A stretch of DNA of 64,000 nt from Amycolatopsis endophytica (GCF_013410405.1 NZ_JACCFK010000001.1:4898001-4962000), one strand, 5' to 3'; positions 6,523 to 15,133 are shown, counted from the first letter of the stretch. Numbers and translations: made by a program. The notes: a model not told the origin generated them from the sequence alone.

Positions 6523-7473
6523 GTGCCCGTCCCCGCCCCGCGCCCGCCCCGGATCCGGCGGTCGCTGCGCCGGGTCCTGCTGACCCTGACCCGCTACCGG
6601 GAGCGCGACGGTGACCACTACGCCGCGGCGGTCACCTTCTTCACGTTGCTGTCGGTGGTGCCGCTGCTGATGATCGCCGTGTCGGTGGCGGGATTCGTCC
6701 TGGCCGGGGACCGGGAGCTGACCGCGCAGCTCGACCGCGTCCTGGCGAACACCTTCCCCGCGGCCATCGGCGACGAGGCCCGCGGTGTGGTGGCGGTCGT
6801 GATCGCCGAACGCGGCAAGCTCGGGCTCGTGGCACTGGCCGCCTGCCTGTACTCGGGCTGGAGCTGGATCAGCAACCTGCGCGACGCCGTGACCGCCCTG
6901 CTCGGCCAGCCCCGCGGCGCCCGGCCCCTGCTGCGCACTGCGCTGGCCGATCTCGCGACACTTGCGGGCATCGGCGGCGCGTTGCTCGTCTCGTGCCTGC
7001 TGGCCTCGCTCACCGGCACCGCCGGGATCTGGCTGCTCACGCTCACCGGTCTCGCGGACACGGCCGGCGCGCACCTCGCCCTCGTCGCGGGCTCGGTGCT
7101 GCTGAGCCTCACCGCCAACTGGCTCGTCGTCGCCTGGTGCCTGGCCTCGTTGCCGCGAGAGCGGTGCCCGCTCGCCCCTGGCCTGCGTCCCGCCGCGGTC
7201 GCCGCGATCGGCCTCGGCGCCCTGCAGCAGGCCGGCGGGCTCTACCTGCACCTGCTCGGCAGGTCTCCCGCCGTGGCCACCCTCGGCGCACTGGTGGGGG
7301 CGCTGCTGTTCGTCTACCTCACCGTCCGCTGGCTCCTGCTCGTGACGGTGTGGACCACGACCGCCGGTCCCCGGCAGGACACCAGCCCGGCCGGGGACGT
7401 CCGCCGCGCCAGCGGCACCCTCGCGGCCGGCGCGTCCGCCGGAGTCGCGCTGCGCACCCTGTCCGGCAGGTGA
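6523..7473 (+). CDS. YihY/virulence factor BrkB family membrane protein
   Basis: A 316-residue polytopic membrane protein. The family hallmark is near the N-terminus: HYAAAVTFFTLLSVVPLLMI, followed by five further hydrophobic blocks (around 85-110, 135-160, 175-205, 215-240, 250-290). YihY/BrkB proteins have no settled function; transport and envelope roles have been proposed. GTG 6523 is preceded by GGAGAGGAGCCC. It follows AmaP by 34 nt and is probably the last gene of the Asp23 operon, since a strong hairpin follows immediately. Confidence 0.87.
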   Translation: MPVPAPRPPRIRRSLRRVLLTLTRYRERDGDHYAAAVTFFTLLSVVPLLMIAVSVAGFVLAGDRELTAQLDRVLANTFPAAIGDEARGVVAVVIAERGKLGLVALAACLYSGWSWISNLRDAVTALLGQPRGARPLLRTALADLATLAGIGGALLVSCLLASLTGTAGIWLLTLTGLADTAGAHLALVAGSVLLSLTANWLVVAWCLASLPRERCPLAPGLRPAAVAAIGLGALQQAGGLYLHLLGRSPAVATLGALVGALLFVYLTVRWLLLVTVWTTTAGPRQDTSPAGDVRRASGTLAAGASAGVALRTLSGR

Positions 7474-7477
7474 GGGC

Positions 7478-7516
7478 CGCGTGTCCGTCACCGGGCGCCC
7501 TGGTGACGGACACGCG
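7478..7516. terminator. bidirectional hairpin terminator between convergent genes
   Basis: A perfect 15-bp inverted repeat, CGCGTGTCCGTCACC and its complement, with a 9-nt loop. It lies between the plus-strand BrkB gene and the minus-strand cyclopropane-synthase gene. There is no U-tract, which is normal for high-GC actinobacterial terminators. Confidence 0.8.
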
Positions 7517-7575
7517 ATCGACCGTGGCCGCCCCCGGACGGCCGCGCCCGGTTCCGGGCTGCCCCGGAGGGCTGA

Positions 7576-8769
7576 TCAGGGCTTGGTGAGCCCGACCTGG
7601 AGCACGTCGAGGTAGCGGCTGCGGAACCCGGCCTCGGAGTAGGCGAGGTAGAACTCCCACATCCGGCGGAAGGTCTCGTCGAAACCGAGTCCGGCGATGC
7701 GGGGCCAGGCGTCCAGGAACCGTTGCCGCCACAGGCGCAGTGTCCGCGCGTAGGAGTCCCCGAGGCTGCGCTGCCCCCCGACGTGGAGCGTGGTGTGGCG
7801 GTCGACGGCGTCGGCGATCGCCTCGCGGGACAGCAGGTGCCCGCCGGGGAAGATGTACTTGTGGATCCAGGTGTAGGACCGGCGGGTGGCCAGCATGCGG
7901 TCGTGCGGCATGGTGATCGCCTGCAGCGCGGCCCGGCCACCCGGCACGAGGAGCCGGTCGAGCGTGGCGAAGTAGGCAGGCCAGTACTCCTCGCCGACCG
8001 CCTCGATCATTTCCACGCTGGCGATCGCGTCGTAGCTGCCGCGCGCCTCGCGGTAGTCGCGCAGCACGACCTCGACCCGGTCGGCGACGCCGGCTTCGGC
8101 GAGGCGTTTGCGGGCGAGGGTCTGCTGTTCGGCGGAGATGGTGAGGGTGGTGACCTGCGCCCCGCGTCGCGCGGCGCGCAGGGCCAGCTCACCCCAGCCG
8201 GTGCCGATCTCCAGCAGCCGGGTGCCGTCACGGACCCCCGCGAGATCCAGGATGCCGTCGATCTTGCGCCGCTGGGCGGCGGCGAGATCCTCGTTGTCGT
8301 CATGGAACCAGGCGGCGGAGTAGGTCATGGTTTCGTCGAGGAACTCGGCGAACAGGTCGTTGGACAGGTCGTAGTGGCGCGAGATGTTGGCCTGGGCGCC
8401 GGTGATCGTGTTGCGTTCGGCGCGGGGTTTGCGGGCGTCGACGAAGCGGCGCAGCGCCTGCAGCGGCGGCGGCACCAGCGTGGCCATGCGCGCGGCGAAC
8501 GGGGTGAGCGCGTCGGCCAGGTCGTCCACGGCGGTGAACTCGCAGGCCAGGTAGGACTCGCCGAAACCGATCTTGGCGTCCGCGCCGAGGCGGTGGAAGA
8601 ACGCCCGCGGCTGGTTGATGCGCAGCCGCGGCCCGCCCGCGCCGATCCGCTCGCCGCCGGGCAGTTCCACGGTCACCGGCACCCGCCGGACGGCGAAGCG
8701 GAACAACCCTTCGGCGATCCGGGCGCGGGCGGGTGCGTGCGGGACGGGCAGGGACGGTGCGCTGGTCAT
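7576..8769 (-). CDS. cyclopropane-fatty-acyl-phospholipid synthase-like methyltransferase (UfaA1-like)
   Basis: A 397-residue protein. SAM-binding motif I is LLEIGTGWGELALRA (about 185-199). The lipid-synthase signature region NISRHYDLSNDLFAEFLDET precedes it, and EMIEAVGEEYWPAYFATLDR carries the conserved acidic motif. It should methylate double bonds of membrane phospholipid acyl chains, giving cyclopropane or methyl-branched products. It is coupled by ATGA to DUF1365 upstream. The order FAD oxidoreductase-DUF1365-this gene matches Rv0449c-Rv0448c-Rv0447c (ufaA1) of Mycobacterium tuberculosis as I know that locus. Confidence 0.88.
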   Translation of the reverse strand: MTSAPSLPVPHAPARARIAEGLFRFAVRRVPVTVELPGGERIGAGGPRLRINQPRAFFHRLGADAKIGFGESYLACEFTAVDDLADALTPFAARMATLVPPPLQALRRFVDARKPRAERNTITGAQANISRHYDLSNDLFAEFLDETMTYSAAWFHDDNEDLAAAQRRKIDGILDLAGVRDGTRLLEIGTGWGELALRAARRGAQVTTLTISAEQQTLARKRLAEAGVADRVEVVLRDYREARGSYDAIASVEMIEAVGEEYWPAYFATLDRLLVPGGRAALQAITMPHDRMLATRRSYTWIHKYIFPGGHLLSREAIADAVDRHTTLHVGGQRSLGDSYARTLRLWRQRFLDAWPRIAGLGFDETFRRMWEFYLAYSEAGFRSRYLDVLQVGLTKP

Positions 8770-9479
8770 CGGGGGTTCTCCTGGTGGCGGGGGACGATCG
8801 GCACGCGGCGCAGCCACAGCGCCACGCCGTGCCGTCGGATCAGGGCCCAGACACGCTGGGGGGTCAGCGGCTGGGTGAGCAGCAGCCGGACCAGACCGGC
8901 CGTGGTCGCGGGGCGGCGCTTGCCGCGCATCGACGCGGCAAGGCTGGTGTGCCCGTCCTGGACCAGGGAGATCGTGATCCGCAGGTCGTCGCCGGGCAGC
9001 GGCAGGCGCATCCGGTAGCGGCCGTGCACGGGCAGGAACGGTGAAACGTAGAACTCCTTGTCCGCCCCGGCCCGGCCGTCGCCGCCGGGACGCAGCAGGT
9101 AGCGGTGGCGGCCGCCGTAGGTGTTGTGCACCTCGGCCACGACGCACACCGGCTTGCCCGCCGGGTCGTGGCACCAGTACAGCGTGAGCGGGTTGAACAC
9201 GAATCCCAGCAGGGCGGCCTGGGCGAGCATGAGCACCCGCCCGCCCCCGAGGTCGACGCCCTGCCCGGCGAGCCAGTCGTCGAGGTTGCGCCGGATCGAG
9301 CGGCCGGGGTCGCCGAGGTGGTCGCGGGCCCGGAACCGGGCGAAGGGCCGCAGCCACCACGGCAGCACCGGCAGCGCGTCGAGGTCGACCAGCCACAGGT
9401 GGATGCGGTGCGTGAAGCGGTAGGCGGGGTCGCGGCGGGCGTGGCTGACCTCGGTGTCGTAGAGGGCGGGGACGGTCAC
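8766..9479 (-). CDS. DUF1365 domain protein
   Basis: A 237-residue protein. Typical DUF1365 features: an early LYDTEVSHARRDPAYRFTHR with a His/Arg pair, FNPLTLYWCHD in the middle, VCVVAEVHNTYGGRHRYLL, then KEFYVSPFLPVHGRYRMRLP. Biochemical function is unknown; genes of this family sit next to FAD amine-oxidase-like proteins and cyclopropane-synthase-like methyltransferases and are thought to act in fatty-acid modification. GTG 9479 is chosen because it overlaps the upstream stop as GTGA; the stop overlaps the next start as ATGA. Confidence 0.88.
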   Translation of the reverse strand: MTVPALYDTEVSHARRDPAYRFTHRIHLWLVDLDALPVLPWWLRPFARFRARDHLGDPGRSIRRNLDDWLAGQGVDLGGGRVLMLAQAALLGFVFNPLTLYWCHDPAGKPVCVVAEVHNTYGGRHRYLLRPGGDGRAGADKEFYVSPFLPVHGRYRMRLPLPGDDLRITISLVQDGHTSLAASMRGKRRPATTAGLVRLLLTQPLTPQRVWALIRRHGVALWLRRVPIVPRHQENPR

Positions 9480-10753
9480 CACGGCACACCGAGCGACGCG
9501 GCCGCCCGCACCCCCGACGCGCATCCGTCCTCGTGGAAACCCCAGCCGTGGTAGGCGCCGGCGAAGGCGATCCGGCCGTCGTCCAGCTCCGGCAGCCTGC
9601 GTTGCGCCGCCAGCGTCTCCGGGGTGTAGACCGGGTGCTCGTACACCATGCGCGCCACCACGTCCGCCTCGGCGACGCGGCCTGCGCTGTTGAGCGAGAC
9701 CAGGTAGTCCACCGGTTCGTCCAGGCGCATCAGCCGGTTCATGTCGTAGGTCACCAGCACCGGAGCGTCCGCGGTGGCGCAGCGTGGCTTGAGGTAGTTC
9801 CACGACGCACGGGCACCGCCGGCCCGCGGCAGCACCGACGAGTCGGTGTGCAGCAGGGTTTCGTTGCGCGAGTAGCGGAACGCGCCCAGCACCTCCCGCT
9901 CGGCCGCGGTCGGGGCGGCCAGCAGGTCCAGCGCCTGGTCGGCGTGGGTCGCGACGACGGCGCGGTCGAAGTGGTGCACGGCGCCCGAGGCGTCCCGGAT
10001 CTCGACTCCGCCGGAGTCCCGGTGCACCGACCGCACCGGCGTGCCGTCCCGGACCGCGGCGAGGTTCTTGGCCACACGCTCCACATAGGAGCGTGAACCG
10101 CCGGTGACGGTGCGCCACGACGGTGAGCCGCCCACCGACAACATGCCGTGGTGGTGCAGGAAAGCGAACAGGTAGCGGGCCGGGTACCGCTTGCTCAGCT
10201 GCCCGCCCGCCGACCACACCGCCGAGACCAGCGGGATGAGGAAGTGGTCGACGAAGTACCGCGAGTAGCCGCCGATCGCGAGGAACGCGCCCAGCGTCGT
10301 GTCCCCGGCGTCGGGGTGGTCGAGCACGCGCCGGGCGTGCCGGTGGAAGCGCCGCACCTCACCGAGCATCCGCAGGTAACGGGGGTTGACCGCGTTGCCG
10401 CGTTGGGCGAACAGCCCGGTCAGCTTCCTGGCACCGGCGTACTCCAGACCGCACCCCTGGCACCGCACGCTCATCGACATCTCGGTCTCCCGCGTGCTCA
10501 CCCCCAGTTCGCCGAACAGGCGCAGCAGGTTCGGGTAGGTGCGTTCGTTGTGCACGATGAAACCGCTGTCCACCGCGATCTCCCGGTCGTCCGGGGTGCG
10601 CACGGCGTGCGTGTGGGCGTGCCCGCCGAGCCGGCCGTCGGCCTCGAACAGGGTCACCTCGTAGCGCTTGCGCAGTACGTAGGCCGCCGTCAGGCCGGCG
10701 ACCCCGGAGCCGATCACGGCGGCCCGCGGCGCGGGGTTCGACTGAGCATCCAC
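9476..10753 (-). CDS. FAD-dependent amine-oxidase-like oxidoreductase
   Basis: A 425-residue flavoprotein. The dinucleotide-binding motif AAVIGSGVAGLTAAYVL lies at about residues 11-27, followed by the acidic residue in VTLFEADGRLGGHAHTH. RAVVATHADQALDLL is the second FAD contact typical of the NAD(P)/FAD amine oxidase family, and GRIAFAGAYHGWGFHEDG the C-terminal FAD motif. Probably oxidises or desaturates membrane-lipid acyl chains with its two downstream partners. GTG 10753 is preferred; a longer frame to 10807 adds an unconserved-looking tail. First gene of the minus-strand operon, divergent from a second methyltransferase gene. Confidence 0.85.
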   Translation of the reverse strand: MDAQSNPAPRAAVIGSGVAGLTAAYVLRKRYEVTLFEADGRLGGHAHTHAVRTPDDREIAVDSGFIVHNERTYPNLLRLFGELGVSTRETEMSMSVRCQGCGLEYAGARKLTGLFAQRGNAVNPRYLRMLGEVRRFHRHARRVLDHPDAGDTTLGAFLAIGGYSRYFVDHFLIPLVSAVWSAGGQLSKRYPARYLFAFLHHHGMLSVGGSPSWRTVTGGSRSYVERVAKNLAAVRDGTPVRSVHRDSGGVEIRDASGAVHHFDRAVVATHADQALDLLAAPTAAEREVLGAFRYSRNETLLHTDSSVLPRAGGARASWNYLKPRCATADAPVLVTYDMNRLMRLDEPVDYLVSLNSAGRVAEADVVARMVYEHPVYTPETLAAQRRLPELDDGRIAFAGAYHGWGFHEDGCASGVRAAASLGVPW

Positions 10754-10869
10754 GGCCGTGGTTCGCCACCACCGGCCCGGCGGATGGGTGGGTGTGATCG
10801 CGAACACGTGGCCCCATCCGCGCGGTCACCGGCGCCGAATAACCGGTGCCGCACAGAAAGGGTCTGCCC

Positions 10870-12084
10870 GTGTCACCTGCCGCTCCGCTGCTCGCCGAAC
10901 TCGTCTCCCGGCTCGTCGGGGGCGCGCTGCCCGCCGGTCTGCGGGCCTGGGACGGCAGCACCGCGGGACCCGACGGCGGTCCCGTCGTCGTCCTGCGTTC
11001 CCGTCGTGCGCTGCGGCGCCTGCTGTGGGCGCCCGGCGAGCTGGGGCTGGCACGCGCCTACGTCTCCGGTGATCTCGACGTGGAAGGCGATCTCACCGAG
11101 GGGCTGCGGCGCGCGTGGGCGCTGTTCCGCACCGGAGCGCTCAGCCGCCCCCGCCTGGGCCCGGGGGAGTGGGCCGGCATCGTCGCGACGGCGGCCCGGC
11201 TCGGCGTGCTCGGCCCGCCGCCCCGTCCGCCCGCCGAGGAGGCCCGTCCCAGCGGACGCCTGCACACCAAGGCGCGGGACCGCTCGGTCATCGCCCACCA
11301 CTACGACCTCGGCAACGACTTCTACCAGCTCATCCTCGATCCGGCGATGGCCTACTCCTGCGCCTGTTACACCGATCCCGGCGACGACCTCGCCACCGCG
11401 CAGCGCGCCAAGCTCGACCTCGTCTGCCGCAAGCTGGAACTGCGGCCCGGCATGCGGCTGCTCGACGTCGGGTGCGGCTGGGGCGCGCTGCTGCTGCACG
11501 CCGCCGAGCACTACGGGGTGGAGGCGACCGGCGTGACGCTGTCGGCGCAGCAGGCCGGGCACATCCGTGGCGAGATCACCCGGCGCGGCCTGACGGGCAA
11601 GGCGACGGTGCGCCTGCAGGACTACCGGGAGCTCTCCGGCGAACCATTCGACGCGATCGCCTCGCTGGAGATGGGCGAGCACGTCGGCGACGGCAACTAC
11701 CCCGTCTACACCGCCACCCTGCACCGGATGCTGAAACCGGGGGCGCCGCTGCTGTTGCAGCAGATGTCGCGTGGCGCGACCGCGCCGGGCGGCGGCGCGT
11801 TCATCGAGTCCTACATCGCCCCGGACATGACCATGGTGCCCATCGGCACCACGCTGGGCCTGCTGGAGGACGCCGGGTTCGAGATCCGCGGCGTCGAGGC
11901 GCTGCGCGAGCACTACGTGCGGACCGTGCGCGACTGGTCGGAGCAGCTGGAAAAACACGCCGACCAGGTGGTCGCGATCGCCGGGGAAGGGCAGCTGAGG
12001 GTGTGGCGGCTCTACCTCGCGGGCGGGGCGCTCGCGTTCGAGGAGAACCGGATGGGTGTCAACCAGATCCTTGCCCGGCGATGA
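10870..12084 (+). CDS. cyclopropane-fatty-acyl-phospholipid synthase family methyltransferase
   Basis: A 404-residue paralogue of the 7576-8769 gene. SAM motif RLLDVGCGWGALLLHA is at about 195-211; upstream is SVIAHHYDLGNDFYQLILDP, downstream SLEMGEHVGDGNYPVYTATL. It has an N-terminal SCP2-like stretch (VVVLRSRRALRRLLWAPGEL). GTG 10870 follows GAAAGGGTCT; an ATG 24 nt upstream is an alternative. It is transcribed divergently from the FAD gene and overlaps DUF1295 by ATGA. Two non-identical synthases in one locus suggest sequential or alternative acyl modifications. Confidence 0.88.
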   Translation: MSPAAPLLAELVSRLVGGALPAGLRAWDGSTAGPDGGPVVVLRSRRALRRLLWAPGELGLARAYVSGDLDVEGDLTEGLRRAWALFRTGALSRPRLGPGEWAGIVATAARLGVLGPPPRPPAEEARPSGRLHTKARDRSVIAHHYDLGNDFYQLILDPAMAYSCACYTDPGDDLATAQRAKLDLVCRKLELRPGMRLLDVGCGWGALLLHAAEHYGVEATGVTLSAQQAGHIRGEITRRGLTGKATVRLQDYRELSGEPFDAIASLEMGEHVGDGNYPVYTATLHRMLKPGAPLLLQQMSRGATAPGGGAFIESYIAPDMTMVPIGTTLGLLEDAGFEIRGVEALREHYVRTVRDWSEQLEKHADQVVAIAGEGQLRVWRLYLAGGALAFEENRMGVNQILARR

Positions 12085-12827
12085 CGTTCGCCTGGACCGC
12101 GGTGGCGGTGGCCGCGCTGATCCTCGCCACCTTCGCGGTCGCGTTGCGGCGCCGCCGGTTCGACACGATCGACAGCGCCTGGGGACTGGGGTTCGCCCTC
12201 GTCGCCGCCGTGACGCTCGCGCGGGAGGGCGGGGTACCGACCGCGGTGCTGACCCTGGTGTGGGGGCTGCGCCTGGCGGCCCACATCACGTGGCGCAACC
12301 GGCGCGGCGGGGAGGACCCGCGGTACGCGCGGATGCGGCAGGAGCCGGGCCGGATCTTCGTGCGGGTCTACCTGACCCAGGGTGTGGTGCTGTGGGTGGT
12401 CTCGCTGCCGGTGCAGGTCGCGCCGCACGGTTCGCCGCCGCTGTGGCTGACCTGTCTGGGTGTCGGGGTCTGGCTCGTGGGCTTCGTGTTCGAGGCGGTC
12501 GGCGACTTCCAGCTGCAGCGGTTCCGCGCCGATCCCGCCTCCGGGGGGCGGGTGCTGGACACCGGGCTGTGGCGCTACACCCGCCACCCCAACTACTTCG
12601 GCGACGCCTGTGCCTGGTGGGGGCTGTACCTGCTGGCCTGCCACAGCTGGCCCGCCGCGGCGACGATCGTGTCCCCGCTGATCATGACGGCGCTGCTGGC
12701 TCGCGGCACCGGCAAACCGATGCTGGAGCGCGACCTCGTCACGAGGCGCCCCGGCTACGCCGACTACGTCCGGCGGACCAGTGGATTCCTCCCCCTGCCC
12801 CCGAAGCGCGGTCCGGGAACCGTCTGA
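12081..12827 (+). CDS. DUF1295 (steroid 5-alpha-reductase-like) membrane protein
   Basis: A 248-residue polytopic protein with about six hydrophobic segments. The DUF1295 signature is clear: DTIDSAWGLGFALVA near the N-terminus, LWRYTRHPNYFGDACAWWGL (the R-HPNY motif binding NADPH in 5-alpha-reductase/ICMT relatives), and GKPMLERDLVTRRPGYADYV at the C-terminus. Likely an NADPH-dependent reductase of a lipid double bond in the membrane. Its neighbour relation to UfaA1-like enzymes parallels Rv0446c in M. tuberculosis. ATGA overlap with the upstream methyltransferase. Confidence 0.87.
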   Translation: MTFAWTAVAVAALILATFAVALRRRRFDTIDSAWGLGFALVAAVTLAREGGVPTAVLTLVWGLRLAAHITWRNRRGGEDPRYARMRQEPGRIFVRVYLTQGVVLWVVSLPVQVAPHGSPPLWLTCLGVGVWLVGFVFEAVGDFQLQRFRADPASGGRVLDTGLWRYTRHPNYFGDACAWWGLYLLACHSWPAAATIVSPLIMTALLARGTGKPMLERDLVTRRPGYADYVRRTSGFLPLPPKRGPGTV

Positions 12828-12835
12828 CAAGGAGC

Positions 12836-12867
12836 GTGGGACTCGCCGACGGATCGGCGAGTCCCAC
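12836..12867. terminator. strong hairpin terminator
   Basis: A perfect 14-bp stem, GTGGGACTCGCCGA and its complement, with the 4-nt loop CGGA. It starts nine bases after the DUF1295 stop. The same DNA is read through by the open frame of the transposase remnant on the other strand, another sign that the transposase 3' end is not intact. Confidence 0.85.
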
Positions 12868-12890
12868 GTTCCCGCACGCGAACTCCACGC

Positions 12891-12926
12891 CCGGCACCCG
12901 GCACCCGGCACCCGGCAACCCGGCAC
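12891..12926. repeat. short tandem heptamer CCGGCAC
   Basis: Three exact units of CCGGCAC at 12891-12911, a fourth with one change (CCGGCAA) and a fifth shifted by one base at 12920-12926. It lies between the hairpin and the recognisable transposase sequence. Five 7-bp units are too short and regular for a CRISPR array; it looks like slippage-generated simple sequence at an IS boundary. Confidence 0.75.
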
Positions 12927-13832
12927 AGTGCCTACCGGCCTTTCCTCTCCCGCAGCCGATCGCCAAAACACTGAAGGATCGGGTCCGGGAGGGGCAATCG
13001 GTCGCCGGCAGTCGGGATGCTGGAGGCTCTCCAACGGCGGTGCTGTGTGGCCGGTGGTAGTTGTCATGGATGTTCCAGGCCCCGAGCGCTTCACGGCGTT
13101 GATCTTCTGAAGTCCAGGTGCGGGTGTAGGGGAATTCCTCGGAGATGATCCGGTTGTAGCGCTCCACTTTTCCGTTGTGGCGTGGGGTGTAGGGCGTGAT
13201 GCGCTGATGGCGGGATCCGAGTAGGGCGGCGCGGGCGAATGCTTCGGCGCGGTAGCACGCACCGTTGTCGGTGACGATTCGCTCGATTCGGGTGATTCCG
13301 TGTGCGGCGAACCAGGCGCGGGCCCGGTGCATGAACGCGATCGCGGTGACGGCCTTCTCGTCCGATAGCCCTTCGGTGCAGGCGAGTCCGGAGTAGCCGT
13401 CGATCGCGGAATGCAGGTAGACGTAACCGCCCCGCTTGGACTTCCTCTTCGATTGCTCGGCGGCCTTGGCTCGCTCGCTCCCGCGTCCGTGGGCCCGCCA
13501 GCCTCCGCCGTCGGGGATCCGGCCGACCTTCTTCACGTCGATGTGGACCCTGTGTCCAGGGCGGCGAGCGATGATCTTTTGAGATTCGCGGTTAGTCTCG
13601 CCGTTCAGGTCGATGAACTCCGGGGAGGTTGCGGCTGGCTGTGTGCGCGGTGCGGAGGACCGATCGGCGAAGCCAACCGCGCCGAATTGACGGTAGCGGT
13701 TGACCCATTTCGATGCACAAGCGCGTGAGATCCCCATCTCTGCCGCGACGTGCGCGATTGGTCTGGTCTTGCAGCGCTCGATCAACCGCCGGCGTCCCTC
13801 GATCGACACTGGCGCGTTCGGATGATTCATCC

Positions 13833-15053
13833 TCAGCCTGCCTTCGGCGTCGCGTCCGTACGACCTGTCCTGTGGGCAGCGGCGTCACGTCGCGTTCTCG
13901 TGACCCTGCGCCGGCTGAGCGCCCAAGTGAGTAGTCCGCAGAGGGCAAAGCTTGCGCCGAGAACGGCACATCCTGTCCACCCTGAAGCGGAGTAGATCGT
14001 GGTGGTGGCGGTCGCGCCGAGGGCGGAGCCGAGCGAGTAGAAGATCATGTAGCCGCCGATGGCGCTGCTGGTCTGACCCGAGTACGCGGCGGTGAGAAGA
14101 GTCTGGTTGCTGACGTGCGCGGCCTGGACCGCGAAGTCCAGGACGACGACACCGACGATCACCAGCCAGAGCGACCAGGTCGCCTGCCCGGATGCGATCC
14201 AGGACAGCGCCAACAGAGCGAGCGCAGTACCGGTCACGGAGTTGGCCCGGCCGGTGTCGGCCCATCGGCCTGCCCGTGCAGCTCCCAGTGCGCCAGCGAG
14301 CCCGGCGATTCCGAACAAGCCGATCTGGGCCGTGCTCAGCTGCCACGGTTCGGCAGCCAGTGGTAGCGCGAGTCCGCTCCAAAGCGTGCCGAAGGACGCG
14401 AAGAGGAAGAACGCGATCAGACCGCGCGAGATGAACAGCGGCTCGCGGAAGAGGTGCCCGAGCGAGGTCAGCACGGCGCCGTAGGTCCGAGGACTCGACC
14501 GATGGTCTGCTGGCAGCTGCTTCAACACCGCGATCGAGAGCGCAACGAGGAGCAGCGTGAGCGTGACGTAGACGCTTCGCCACCCCCACAGGTCGGCGAG
14601 AACCCCCGCCAGGACGCGCGCCCCGAGGATCCCGATGATGACGCCGGAAGTCACGATTCCGAGCGTGCGACCCCGCTCCGTAGGCGTGGACAGATCAGCA
14701 GCAAGTGCGACGGTGGTCTGCACGACGACGGCGAACAGACCCGTCGCGGCGAGACCGACGAGCAACAGCCACAGACCAGGGGCGACCGTGGCCACGAGCA
14801 TGCCGACCGCGGCGAGGAGGAGTTGGCCCCCGATGAGCTTGCGCCGGTCCAGCATGTCTCCCAACGGGACCAGGGCAGCCAAGCCGACCATGTAGCCGAT
14901 CTGTCCAGCCGCCACGATCCACCCGAGGTCAGACTTGGGCACTCCCAGGTCTCGCCCAATCTGCGCGAGCACGGGCTGGGCGACGTAGATCGTCGCGACC
15001 GCGACCGAGCAGACCGTCGCGAGCAGCATCCTTCGGCCATACGTGAGTCCCAC
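13833..15053 (-). CDS. MFS transporter (DHA1/YnfM-like)
   Basis: A 406-residue, 12-TM-like carrier: AATIYVAQPVLAQIGRDLGV (TM1 region), LVPLGDMLDRRKLIGG (the loop 2-3 motif), then regularly spaced hydrophobic helices. The family exports drugs, sugars or amino-acid-like compounds; the substrate cannot be told. GTG 15053 follows GATTGGGGA; ATG 15029 is an alternative. It diverges from an HxlR regulator, a common regulator-efflux pairing. The last ~15 residues are unusual (AAHRTGRTDATPKAG), and the transposase remnant begins 2 nt beyond, so the 3' end may have been altered by the insertion. Confidence 0.82.
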   Translation of the reverse strand: MGLTYGRRMLLATVCSVAVATIYVAQPVLAQIGRDLGVPKSDLGWIVAAGQIGYMVGLAALVPLGDMLDRRKLIGGQLLLAAVGMLVATVAPGLWLLLVGLAATGLFAVVVQTTVALAADLSTPTERGRTLGIVTSGVIIGILGARVLAGVLADLWGWRSVYVTLTLLLVALSIAVLKQLPADHRSSPRTYGAVLTSLGHLFREPLFISRGLIAFFLFASFGTLWSGLALPLAAEPWQLSTAQIGLFGIAGLAGALGAARAGRWADTGRANSVTGTALALLALSWIASGQATWSLWLVIVGVVVLDFAVQAAHVSNQTLLTAAYSGQTSSAIGGYMIFYSLGSALGATATTTIYSASGWTGCAVLGASFALCGLLTWALSRRRVTRTRRDAAAHRTGRTDATPKAG

Positions 15054-15074
15054 ACCATCCCCAATCAGTAGCAA

Positions 15075-15121
15075 TTTGCAACTGATCCGAGTATGGCAGA
15101 ATGGTTTCAAACTGCAACTCA
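15075..15121. promoter_or_regulatory. candidate HxlR operator, direct repeat in divergent promoter
   Basis: Between the MFS and HxlR genes the element TGCAACT-G/C-ATC occurs twice, near 15075-15085 and 15111-15121, in the same orientation. The surrounding DNA is AT-richer than the rest of the window. Its position overlapping both promoters fits autoregulation and control of the transporter, but no binding motif is established. Confidence 0.4.
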
Positions 15122-15133
15122 TCGGGAGGCGTG

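Larger units (their letters stand above)
12739..13830 (-). mobile_element. IS481-family transposase remnant
   Basis: A 363-codon open frame. Residues 1-60 hold the first helix-turn-helix (IAHVAAEMGISRACASKWVN), and the DDE core follows: D98 in HRVHIDVKKVG, D188 in RIERIVTDNGACY, E223 in RHNGKVERYN, with 34 residues between D188 and E223 as in active IS481 enzymes. About 45-60 residues expected between APRTQPAATSPEF and IDLNGETNRESQ are missing, removing the second DNA-binding helix region. The C-terminus runs past the usual end (near 12988) into flanking DNA and the DUF1295 terminator. ATG 13830 lies two bases from the neighbouring MFS stop, so the left end of the element is gone. Probably inactive. 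Confidence 0.8.

Noticed and set aside
12891..12926. Possible CRISPR-like array
   Set aside because: Units are 7 bp, directly abutting, with no spacers.
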